Shown: positions 6,728-13,953 of the stretch, in pieces
Layout: the number at the start of each line of letters is the position of its first letter
How positions within the stretch are numbered: the first letter of the stretch is position 1
DNA from: Desulfobulbaceae bacterium
Lineage (GTDB): Bacteria > Desulfobacterota > Desulfobulbia > Desulfobulbales > DAOVSZ01
Direction of reading: 5' to 3'
DNA length: 15,169 nucleotides
NCBI GenBank assembly: GCA_030627725.1
Contig: DAOVSZ010000028.1
Span: 1 to 15,169, forward strand
Translations under genes and position numbers: made by a program
The notes under the pieces: model-generated
What the model was told of the DNA's origin: nothing
The model's input: the letters and a program-made list of their open reading frames with translations, nothing else
The model's database searches: none

Positions 6728-7840
6728 TTATGATTGTGATTCTTTTTTCTTTCTTTCTCTTCTGATCGGGGCGGTAAGCATCCGTGCGCTGGAATGGGCG
6801 ATAACGACACATATGCCGCCTACTATCAGCAGCAGTCCAATTTTGTCAAGTATTCTTACACTGGTCCCGCCCAGGACATAAAAATGTGTGACATGAAATG
6901 TTTCCAGTACTTTTCGCTCTACCTGTAACTGCTCAATAGAGCCATCATCTGAGGTGAGACTGATAACTACCCGTTCAAAATAAGGAGAGTTCGGCGTGTG
7001 ACATGCTTTACAGTCTCTATTTGCTTCACCGCGGTTGACATGGTGAATAACCGGTTCTATCTGGGAGATGAGTTCGCCGTGGAAGGTGCCTCGTATTCCT
7101 TTCTGCCGTAGACGGAGAACAAAGTTTTCAAACTCGTTCTTGCTCAGATCTCCACTGGAATCCGTATCAAGAAGGGCCGCAAACCCTTCAATATCAGTGT
7201 CCAGGGCAGCAACTAGGTCGCTTGTTTCAAGAAATTTGTTTGAAACAAGGTCAAAAAATCTGAGATTGATATATCGTGGGGAGTCCGGAGCGTGGCAGAC
7301 GGTACACTCCACATACTTGAAATGCGTACTCTTCTGGGGAAGCCAGTCATGAAAATTATCCGGGTTGTGGCATTTGAGGCAGAAAGCGTTTACTCTTTCA
7401 AAAATTGACTTTGGTGCAAGGTACGTTACATAATGGTAGCCATGACATGCAGAACAGGGTATGGAGATTCCTTTGCTGCCTGCTTTTTTGTGCACACTGT
7501 TCTGGTAAGCCTCGGCTTCCTCATCATGACAATTTTGACACTCAACAGCCGCGAGCGATACGCTGTGGGGAACATCGTCATCCCAGTTGAGTTCCTCGAT
7601 GTCTGCATGGCAGTCAACACAGGTGATGCCGTTTATGTTATGGACCGAAATCTTGAATTTATGGTCGTCAACAAAAACTTTGTCACTGATCCCGGTGGAT
7701 TCAGCTCGTTCGAGGGAGTCATCGCTATGGCATTCCTGGCATTCACTGTTTTCAGTGGCCTGGGAAGGTATGACGCATACGATGGGAAAAATAAGAAATG
7801 AAGCAAGGAACAGAATCTGGTTAAAGAAATTTTTTCTCAT
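6728..7840 (-). CDS. 7-heme membrane-anchored c-type cytochrome with an inserted EF-hand loop
   Basis: This 370-residue protein has a signal sequence (hydrophobic to about 24, likely cleavage after PSQA at 28). Seven CXXCH motifs start at residues 34, 74, 101, 129, 154, 179 and 277. A C-terminal transmembrane helix (about 331-350) ends in a short basic tail. The first six haems are spaced like the N-terminal part of the 19-heme protein downstream. Between haems 6 and 7 lies a canonical EF-hand loop, DTDSSGDLSKNE (225-236), with Asp/Asp/Ser/Asp/Glu at the calcium-ligand positions and flanking helices, so calcium binding in the periplasm is likely. It opens an operon with the cytochrome b at 6094-6714. 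AGGGA lies twelve bases before the ATG, a loose spacing. The redox partner beyond the quinone side is unknown. Confidence 0.92.
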   Translation of the reverse strand: MRKNFFNQILFLASFLIFPIVCVIPSQATENSECQECHSDDSLERAESTGISDKVFVDDHKFKISVHNINGITCVDCHADIEELNWDDDVPHSVSLAAVECQNCHDEEAEAYQNSVHKKAGSKGISIPCSACHGYHYVTYLAPKSIFERVNAFCLKCHNPDNFHDWLPQKSTHFKYVECTVCHAPDSPRYINLRFFDLVSNKFLETSDLVAALDTDIEGFAALLDTDSSGDLSKNEFENFVLRLRQKGIRGTFHGELISQIEPVIHHVNRGEANRDCKACHTPNSPYFERVVISLTSDDGSIEQLQVERKVLETFHVTHFYVLGGTSVRILDKIGLLLIVGGICVVIAHSSARMLTAPIRRERKKKESQS

Positions 7841-8059
7841 AATATGTTATTATCCCTGGGAATGGTTATAAAATATGGCTGTGTTGAATAATTAAGCATT
7901 CGTTGGCACGGCGTATATTATTATTTTGGTATCTTTGAAATATTATGAAATCCTATTATAGGTACAAAGTGGATAACCCATTTATTATTTCTCAGACAAT
8001 TTGTCAAGAAAATTATTTAATATGGTTATTTTGATTCTTATGAGAAATGCGGTTTGGTG
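7841..8059. other. Divergent AT-rich intergenic region
   Basis: It separates the minus-strand cytochrome operon from the plus-strand RMF-like gene and should hold promoters in both directions, but I found no clear -35/-10 pair. A short plus-strand reading frame of 12 codons (8022-8060) ends in TGATG, overlapping the ATG at 8060. It could act by translational coupling, but it has no recognisable content. Confidence 0.35.
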
Positions 8060-8392
8060 ATGGTTGAAAAAAAAGAGATACCTCTCTATACGAAGATCGG
8101 GTTCAGGGTGACGGTAGTCGTTCTCCTTGTGCTGACGATTTTTCTGGTGCAGCGGTGTGTTGACTCTGTGAGATATGGGACAGGGACGGCCGAAATGGAG
8201 GTGCTGGAACAATACCAGCGTGGTTACGCGGCCGGGATCAGGCAGGGTGGGATGGGATTGCCCGAGGAGAGTGTGGAGTTTGAAAATCCGTTGCTGAAAA
8301 AGGCGTATCTCCGAGGGTTTCGGGAGGGATGGGATTCCGCTCGGAGGGTTGAAAAGAGTGAAAAGTCCTCAGCGCAGAGATCAACTTTTTGA
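8060..8392 (+). CDS. Small membrane-anchored protein with a ribosome-modulation-factor-like region
   Basis: The 110-residue protein from ATG 8060 has one transmembrane helix (about 16-31), then a soluble part. Residues 52-91 read YQRGYAAGI ... AYLRGFREGW. This resembles the two signature blocks of ribosome modulation factor, RGYxAGI and WLxGWREA, although the spacer is a few residues longer and the conserved CPY is absent. RMF binds 70S ribosomes in stationary phase; whether this tethered version does so is unknown. TTG at 8054 and GTG at 8057 are in-frame alternative starts, and no clear ribosome binding site precedes any of them. The gene stands alone between a divergent cytochrome operon and the convergent nitroreductase. 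The C-terminal tail after residue 97 looks low in constraint. It could equally be an unrelated hypothetical membrane protein. Confidence 0.7.
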   Translation: MVEKKEIPLYTKIGFRVTVVVLLVLTIFLVQRCVDSVRYGTGTAEMEVLEQYQRGYAAGIRQGGMGLPEESVEFENPLLKKAYLRGFREGWDSARRVEKSEKSSAQRSTF

Positions 8393-8452
8393 TTTGGGAT
8401 TTCGGATTCGATTGAAAAAGCGATATTTTTTCTGAATGCTGAGAGCTTACAG

Positions 8453-9028
8453 TTACAGGGGCAATCTTATCTCTTCAAGGCTTCTTTTCGGCACATGGTG
8501 CACCTCGTCTTTGTCCCGCCAGTATTTAATTCCCCCGCCTTTTTCACTTTTTTCAAGCAGTACGGTTTCATCCGGCCGGCCGAGGGCAATGACCAGGAGT
8601 ATCTTAAGGTGCGGTGGAAGGTTGAGGGCGCTGTGCAATTTATTTGAGATCGAACCGATACGACAGCCGCCAAGCCCTTTTGTTGTGGCGCCCAGGAGAA
8701 TATTCTGGGTTGCTATGCCGAGATCACACTCCGCTTCCGTGCTGATGGTGGTGTCAAGAAGGCAGATGATGTAGGCGGTCGGCCGTTCTCCTTCCGCCGG
8801 GCCGGACCAGTCTGTAAGATATCCTGCCCATCCGAGGTGCGGAAATATTCTTTCATTGATTGAAGGTTTATTACAAACAGCATATTTAAGCGGCTGTGCA
8901 TTCCGGGCAGAGCCGCCAAGCCGCGCCAGTTCGATCAACTCCAGAAGGGTCTCTGTCTCAACCGGCACATCCTGTCGAAATCGCCGAAAGGTCCTGGTGC
9001 TGGTGATCAATTCTTTCAGATTTTTCAT
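8453..9028 (-). CDS. Nitroreductase-family FMN oxidoreductase
   Basis: This 191-residue cytoplasmic protein is normal in length for the family. The N-terminal TRTFRRF motif and the GSARNAQPLKY block match the FMN-binding R-x-R-x-F and PS-x-x-N-x-QP positions, here with GSARNAQP. The GIATQNILLGATTKGLGGC stretch (about 103-122) is the conserved central helix. Members reduce nitro groups, quinones or other small molecules with NAD(P)H; the substrate here cannot be read from sequence. The gene starts three bases after the DUF748 gene stops, so it is probably co-transcribed, although the functional link is not obvious. A weak GGAAA precedes the ATG. Confidence 0.88.
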   Translation of the reverse strand: MKNLKELITSTRTFRRFRQDVPVETETLLELIELARLGGSARNAQPLKYAVCNKPSINERIFPHLGWAGYLTDWSGPAEGERPTAYIICLLDTTISTEAECDLGIATQNILLGATTKGLGGCRIGSISNKLHSALNLPPHLKILLVIALGRPDETVLLEKSEKGGGIKYWRDKDEVHHVPKRSLEEIRLPL

Positions 9029-9031
9029 AAG

Positions 9032-12000
9032 CTATTTCCAAATAGTTTCGAGTTTGAAATCTACTCTGTTCCCTGATCGGCCCAGCGATCCTTCAGGGAC
9101 AAGGATGACGTCTTTATCCAGGATAAGACGGTCAGGGTCTGTGCCAAGGCTGATGAGTGTATCATGGACGCTCTGGGCTCGCTGCCGTGCAAGGCCCACC
9201 AGGATAGCGTCTTTTACTTCCACGAAAGATGCCGACGGTTGCGCTTCTTGAGGCGCCTTTTTTTCTGCCGGTAGATTCACACGGTTAATTTCTTCGTTTC
9301 CGTAATGAGATGAAAGGCTTTCGGACATGCGGGTCTCATCTTCCAGACGGCGTTGTGCCGCGTCACTCTGCCATTTGGAAATAATTGCCTCTCTGTCACC
9401 CTTTGCATCGGCAAATGCCTTTATCCTGATTTTCAGCCAGGGCCTTTGTTTGAGGGCCTCTGTCAGATCGTGAAGCATACCTGTTTTTTCCTGAGGCAGA
9501 TGAGATGCTCCAAAGGGAAAGATAATGTGGTCCAGGTCCGGCGAACTGGTTTTGGGCAAGAGGGTTGCAAGGAGTGAAAATGGAGAAATTGCTGTTTTGA
9601 GCAGAAGGTTGCGGAACATTTTTATCACGCTTGTTCTGTAAGAAAATGAGGGGTCGCCGGTGGTGCCGCTTACCGGTAGATTCATTTGAATATTGCCATT
9701 GGTGTCAGTGAGCAGCGCAAGGGTAAGCGGAAGGTGTGAGCTGTCTCCAAGGCGGCGGCCGAGTTTGAAATCTTTCAGCAGGATCTTGTTTTCCGCCTTG
9801 ATGGTCCCATCTTCCTGATGATAAGCGGTTGTCATGGCAAGCGAACCCTGTTTGATTGCATAGCCGAGAGAAGATTCAATGTACTGGCTGTTTTCGGCCA
9901 GATTCAACTCCGAGATATGGGTCTTGAAATCGGCATAGATAAAGGGATCAAAAAAACCTAAGTTTCCAGTAAAGGAGAGTGGAGATACATCATCTACAAT
10001 TCCCTGCAGGTCAAAAAGACAGCGATTCTGCGGGACATCTTTCAGAGTTGTTATGGCGCCGGTGATCGGAGTTATTTTTGTTGTTTTCGGAGGTACTGCC
10101 GTCTGGTCGATAAACTCCAGAAACCCTGCATTTATAACGATCTTGCCAATGATTACACTGGGGTCGCCAGTCTGTTTCTCTTCTTCCTTGCCAACAAACA
10201 TATCGGCAAGCGATGAATTCCTGTCCTCGTAGATCGTCCAATTCAAATATGGTTTGTCAACAGAAATGCTGGGGATGGTCAGGGAAAAGGGGGTAAACGT
10301 GAGTTGGAGATCCTGGGCTACCGCATTCTGCCATTCTGCAAGCCGTCCGTCGTTGTTGACGGAGGTAAAAGAGGTTATCCCGGCAAGACCATGAAAGGAA
10401 AAATCCGGCAGGGTTACTTTTCCTTTTGCCTTCATGGTTCCTTCCGTGATTTCAGGCGCATACCATTCGGTAAGAAGCGGTCTGATAGAAGTAAGGAGGA
10501 GATCCTCAACCTGGCAGTCCAGTGTCAACGAGAATGGATTGAATGCAGCCGTGCCGGTGTAGTGAAGCCGACCGTTTTTCTGTTCAAGAAAGAGCGAACC
10601 GGCTACCTGCCCGATTTTCCCTTCCTCATTCGAGAGATGTGTGGCAAGGCCTGTAAAGTCTGTAAGATGCAGTTTCAGGGGATCACGGAAGGTCTGGTCT
10701 TCAATGTCGATGGAGGAGTTAACGAAGTTAAGTGATTGGAGAGAAATCTTCCAGGCGGCGGAAGGATCTTTTTTGGTGTCATCCAGCTCCAGAGACTGCC
10801 AGTTGGTAATGCCGTTTTTGTCCTTCTTGATCATAAGATGCCCGTTGTTTACTTCAACGGAGCCGAAATCCAGGAGTCTTTCTGAAAAATTCAGCCCGGC
10901 CTTGGAGATGTTTATTGCAGGCACTCTGAGCCATTCCTGGTCCAGATGGGCCAGGCTCAGATCAATTATCGATACGCTGATATCTCTGAAGATGTACAGT
11001 TGGTCTTCCTCGGGAAGGTTCCTGCTTACGGTGAAATGGCTTTCAAACCTCGGAATAGTTGCGGATTGGAGCCTGAAACCTTTTGGAAAAAAAGAAAGAT
11101 ATGGCGCTAGTCGGGAGCTGTCGAGCTGTTCTACTACAAGAAGTCCTTCCGTTTTTGCAAGGAGGGTATCCGTGATCGTTCCTTGAGACGAGATCCGTGT
11201 CCCGGTTTCACTGGTTCCGTTCACAAGAAAGGATGCAGGTTTGCTGCTGCCTGGCGAAAAGGAGTCGAGTGTGAGTTGGATATCGGACCAGGTGTCGGAG
11301 AAACCACCTTTGATAGAGCGATCGACAAAAGAAATCCTGGCGTCTGTGACTCGCAGACGGTCTATGGCTAATTTAATGGGGTGTTTTTCACTCTGCTTCA
11401 GGGTGAAACCCGGTGTTGCCCAGTCTCCGGAGTTCAGCCGGTCCAGCTGGATTTCAGGATTCTTGATCCGTAGGTCCTTGAAGTGATAGCGGTTGAGAAG
11501 AGGGGAAAAGGAGCCGGCAGCTTTCAGGTGAGGGATCTTGGTAAGAGCCCCTTCGATGCCGTGCAGCCAGATATCTGTAAAGATACCGGTGCCTTGTAGC
11601 TGTAACTGCGATTCCGGGGCTTGACCTCCTGTGGAAAAAATGAGGTGAAGGTCGAGATCGGCAGTTCCCTTGGTAACTTTGAATTCTGATATGCCGGGCA
11701 GGTAGCCCATGTAGCTGGGCAGGTCAAGCGCTTTTAACGTGATATCAAGGCGGGCCTCAAGGCTGTCTCCTGCGAGTTTGGTTTCGCCTGTAAGGTCAAT
11801 CGGGCTGCCGTTGATGACAGCTGCGAATTTCGGGTTGAGAAAGCGATCATGTTTTGCAGATTGCCCTTTGCCTGTTTCGAAAGTGAAATTGGAAAGGGTC
11901 GGGAGCGCCAGCGATACTTTTTCAATGGTGTGGGTTTTCCCGGCAGGAAGATCGTTGAAGATAAGCCGGCTGTTTGCTACTGAAATATTGTTGCAAGAGT

Positions 12001-12649
12001 AGCGAAGTGGTGTTTTGAAAAAAAGGCTAAGGGGGAAGGGCACTTTCTTTTCGGATGTTTCGTTTTCGAAAAGATCCGTTGTCACCATCTTTATGATATT
12101 GTAGGAGGAGTCATGATCGCGGACGAGATGGACAAATAATTTATCTATGTCGGCCTGACTGATGATGAGAGCACGCTTCTGAAGCGATCGGCCGTCAAGA
12201 TCGATCGACAGTCGGCTGAATGAAAGGATGGGGTCGACCGTATCGTCAGGGTCGTTCACCTTTGGACCGATAATGCCGTTGTGGAGTGTCAGGGTTAACG
12301 AGAGAGGATCAAAATCGGCAGAGCCGATGGTAATGGGGCGTTCGGTTTTTTCTGCCAGGATCTCCGCAAGAACGGTCTCAAGAAGAAAAGGCGCCAGAAA
12401 TCTTCCGGCAATGAGAATTGAAAAGAGAGCAAAAAGAATGAACAGGACGACAAGCTTCGGCCAGCCGAGAGATCTTTTTCTTGGGGTCTCTTTTCTGGAG
12501 AATTTTGGTTTCAGTTCCTGGTCAGTGGGCTCCTGCCGTAGGGGTTTCTGATCCATTCCGGTTTTTTCAGGAAGCTTTTCAGGATCGGACACTTTTTCGC
12601 CGGAAATCGGAATTGAGCTCAATCTTTCTTCAGGTCTGTCTTGAGACAT
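9032..12649 (-). CDS. AsmA-like DUF748 envelope protein with OmpA-like C-terminus
   Basis: This is a 1205-residue protein. A charged, Pro/Lys-rich cytoplasmic stretch (1-60) precedes one transmembrane helix (about 64-88). A very long periplasmic region follows, with repeating beta-rich AsmA-type blocks. The diagnostic DUF748 segment is near 973-1040: LPLTLALLTDTNGNIQMNLP, then SGTTGDPSFSY and an ISPFSLLATLL amphipathic stretch. The last 160 residues contain a degenerate OmpA-like region (FPFGASHL..., LARQRAQSVHDTLISLGTDP), where the peptidoglycan-binding residues are not clearly kept. AsmA-family proteins such as YhdP and TamB are thought to bridge the inner and outer membranes and carry phospholipid. 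A similar envelope role is inferred here. It is divergent from plsC. No strong ribosome binding site precedes the ATG, so the start could lie further in, for example Met32. Confidence 0.9.
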   Translation of the reverse strand: MSQDRPEERLSSIPISGEKVSDPEKLPEKTGMDQKPLRQEPTDQELKPKFSRKETPRKRSLGWPKLVVLFILFALFSILIAGRFLAPFLLETVLAEILAEKTERPITIGSADFDPLSLTLTLHNGIIGPKVNDPDDTVDPILSFSRLSIDLDGRSLQKRALIISQADIDKLFVHLVRDHDSSYNIIKMVTTDLFENETSEKKVPFPLSLFFKTPLRYSCNNISVANSRLIFNDLPAGKTHTIEKVSLALPTLSNFTFETGKGQSAKHDRFLNPKFAAVINGSPIDLTGETKLAGDSLEARLDITLKALDLPSYMGYLPGISEFKVTKGTADLDLHLIFSTGGQAPESQLQLQGTGIFTDIWLHGIEGALTKIPHLKAAGSFSPLLNRYHFKDLRIKNPEIQLDRLNSGDWATPGFTLKQSEKHPIKLAIDRLRVTDARISFVDRSIKGGFSDTWSDIQLTLDSFSPGSSKPASFLVNGTSETGTRISSQGTITDTLLAKTEGLLVVEQLDSSRLAPYLSFFPKGFRLQSATIPRFESHFTVSRNLPEEDQLYIFRDISVSIIDLSLAHLDQEWLRVPAINISKAGLNFSERLLDFGSVEVNNGHLMIKKDKNGITNWQSLELDDTKKDPSAAWKISLQSLNFVNSSIDIEDQTFRDPLKLHLTDFTGLATHLSNEEGKIGQVAGSLFLEQKNGRLHYTGTAAFNPFSLTLDCQVEDLLLTSIRPLLTEWYAPEITEGTMKAKGKVTLPDFSFHGLAGITSFTSVNNDGRLAEWQNAVAQDLQLTFTPFSLTIPSISVDKPYLNWTIYEDRNSSLADMFVGKEEEKQTGDPSVIIGKIVINAGFLEFIDQTAVPPKTTKITPITGAITTLKDVPQNRCLFDLQGIVDDVSPLSFTGNLGFFDPFIYADFKTHISELNLAENSQYIESSLGYAIKQGSLAMTTAYHQEDGTIKAENKILLKDFKLGRRLGDSSHLPLTLALLTDTNGNIQMNLPVSGTTGDPSFSYRTSVIKMFRNLLLKTAISPFSLLATLLPKTSSPDLDHIIFPFGASHLPQEKTGMLHDLTEALKQRPWLKIRIKAFADAKGDREAIISKWQSDAAQRRLEDETRMSESLSSHYGNEEINRVNLPAEKKAPQEAQPSASFVEVKDAILVGLARQRAQSVHDTLISLGTDPDRLILDKDVILVPEGSLGRSGNRVDFKLETIWK

Positions 12650-12902
12650 TTCTGATTTTCAGCTAAGGCTCTTGTAGGAGGATTGGAAAGGGGTCGGATT
12701 GCCCGAACGAAAAATTGATAGTACCACTTTTGAAAGGATCGTTCAATTAAAGATGAGAGAGAGATGGCTCCGTTTATGACGGAGTCTTTGAGCAAAGAGA
12801 GCATTGAGTTGATATATTTTAGTTCGTATGCTACATAAGACAAGAGTGTCAAGCGGACACCGGATGGCCTTTGCGCTTGAAAAACCTTATTTTCCAATTT
12901 TT
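12650..12902. other. Divergent intergenic region between the DUF748 gene and plsC
   Basis: About 250 bases without a supportable gene. A 92-codon minus-strand frame (12619-12897) crosses into the DUF748 start, lacks a ribosome binding site and has no recognisable motif, so I do not call it. Promoters for both flanking genes should be here, but none stands out. Confidence 0.4.
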
Positions 12903-12964
12903 GTAATTATTCAGCGTGGAATTGCATACGTGGCCTAAACACCATCCTGTAACTGAATAGTTAC
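12903..12964 (+). mobile_element. Collapsed miniature element, copy 3 (62 bp, hairpin core deleted)
   Basis: The ends are GTAATTATTCAG (12903-12914) and CTGAATAGTTAC (12953-12964), identical to the ends of copy 1. The left unit keeps CTAAACACCATCCTGTAA (12935-12952), but the hairpin core is missing: GTAA joins directly to CTGAATAGTTAC. Deletion between the CTG of the internal arm and the CTG of the right end would produce exactly this. The flanks are CAATTTTT (12895-12902) and CATTTTTT (12965-12972), matching at 7 of 8. The right flank ends one base before the plsC ATG. Confidence 0.8.
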
Positions 12965-12973
12965 CATTTTTTT

Positions 12974-13705
12974 ATGAAAATTTTTCAGAGAGTAAGGGCG
13001 GTTTTCGTGCTTGGCTTTGTGCCGGTGCTGACCATGATCGTCAGTATTTTGGCTTTGGCTGCACTTGTTGTCTTTCGGGTCTCTTCAAAAACGGTCCAGA
13101 TTTTTCCCCGTTTCTGGGGGAGATGTATTGCCTCTCTAAGCGGAGTCACGGTGACGGTTGAAGGGGTGGAAAGACTCACGCCTGATATGCCTTACATCTT
13201 TGCCGCCAACCACCAGAGCCAGTTTGATATTTTTGCGATGCAGGGTTTTTTTGACCATGATTTTCGCTGGCTGGCAAAAAAGGAACTCTTCCGGATTCCG
13301 ATTTTTGGGCCTGCCATGCGTCTTGCCGGATATATCCCGGTAGACAGAACGCATGGCCGGCGGGCGATGAAAAGCCTTGCTGAAGCAGCCCGGAGGATTG
13401 CCGGTGGCACAGCTGTCGTTATCTTTCCTGAAGGAACGCGCAGCCGGGACGGCAGACTCCAGCCGTTCAAGACCGGCGGCATGGTGCTTGCCATCAGGTC
13501 GGGAGTGCCGATCGTGCCGGTGGCGATTATCGGAACGTATGAGGTCCTTCCGAAAGGAAGGTTGTTTGTGAGGTCTGGAAAGGTTCGCATCCGGGTTGGA
13601 GAGCCGATTGAGACAAAATCCTATACAACGAAACAGAAGCAGGAACTTGCGCACAAAATGCACGATGCGGTAGCTGAGTTGCTTCCAAGAGAAAAGACTA
13701 CGTAA
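12974..13705 (+). CDS. plsC: 1-acyl-sn-glycerol-3-phosphate acyltransferase
   Basis: This 243-residue protein adds the second acyl chain to lysophosphatidic acid to form phosphatidic acid at the inner membrane. It has an N-terminal hydrophobic segment (about 10-34) and all four acyltransferase motifs: the catalytic NHQSQFD (His80, Asp85), the KKELFRIPIFGPAMR block (102-116), FPEGTRSR (151-158) and VPIVPVAI (178-185). Length is normal for PlsC. There is no ribosome binding site before the ATG at 12974, where a collapsed miniature element ends. An in-frame GTG at 13007 has AGTAAGG nine bases upstream and could be the true start, giving 232 residues with the catalytic part unchanged. It is followed 14 bases later by a membrane microprotein gene and is divergent from the DUF748 gene. 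Confidence 0.93.
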   Translation: MKIFQRVRAVFVLGFVPVLTMIVSILALAALVVFRVSSKTVQIFPRFWGRCIASLSGVTVTVEGVERLTPDMPYIFAANHQSQFDIFAMQGFFDHDFRWLAKKELFRIPIFGPAMRLAGYIPVDRTHGRRAMKSLAEAARRIAGGTAVVIFPEGTRSRDGRLQPFKTGGMVLAIRSGVPIVPVAIIGTYEVLPKGRLFVRSGKVRIRVGEPIETKSYTTKQKQELAHKMHDAVAELLPREKTT

Positions 13706-13719
13706 CGGAGGGTAGAGCT

Positions 13720-13824
13720 ATGAGCGGTCATCACGATTTTCCCGAAGACGGGCCTGAATGTGAAACAGTAGGGATATTTTTTGTCTGTGTTGTTGTCGTG
13801 CTCTTTCTGATCGGCATTCTGTAG
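13720..13824 (+). CDS. 34-residue single-pass membrane microprotein
   Basis: The short frame has a strong ribosome binding site, CGGAGGG, about seven bases before its ATG. It encodes a polar, acidic N-terminus beginning MSGHHDFPEDGPEC, then a hydrophobic helix of about 17 residues (18-34) that runs to the last residue. It lies 14 bases after the plsC stop, before a terminator, so it is probably the last gene of a two-gene operon. His4, His5, Cys14 and Cys23 could bind a metal, but nothing shows that they do. I do not recognise the family. Confidence 0.7.
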   Translation: MSGHHDFPEDGPECETVGIFFVCVVVVLFLIGIL

Positions 13825-13846
13825 TAAACGACAATGCAGAGTGAAA

Positions 13847-13910
13847 AATGAAAAATTAAAAGTTGCACTCGGACTCTCTGCCCGTTAGGGCGCTTTTTTT
13901 ATTTTTCATT
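13847..13910. terminator. Bidirectional terminator between converging genes
   Basis: An AT-rich outer stem pairs AATGAAAAATTAAAAG (13847-13862) with CTTTTTTTATTTTTCATT (13893-13910). A small GCCC-gtta-GGGC hairpin (13880-13891) precedes the T run on the plus strand. On the minus strand the same structure ends in T-rich sequence. It serves the plsC-microprotein operon and the histidine kinase gene, which converge here. Confidence 0.75.
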
Positions 13911-13953
13911 CCCTGTCAGCCGGAGAGAAGAGGTGCGCCTTTGGCCCGGCCTG

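Noticed and set aside
7904..7919. Sigma-54-like promoter beginning TGGCAC
   Set aside because: The -24 part matches but the expected TTGC at -12 is absent (ATAT instead).
8022..8060. 12-codon leader peptide ending in TGATG over the RMF-like start
   Set aside because: Too short, with no ribosome binding site or attenuator-type residues; chance is likely in AT-rich DNA.
12619..12897. 92-codon minus-strand reading frame overlapping the DUF748 start
   Set aside because: No ribosome binding site, no recognisable domain, and it overlaps the start of a clear gene in another frame.
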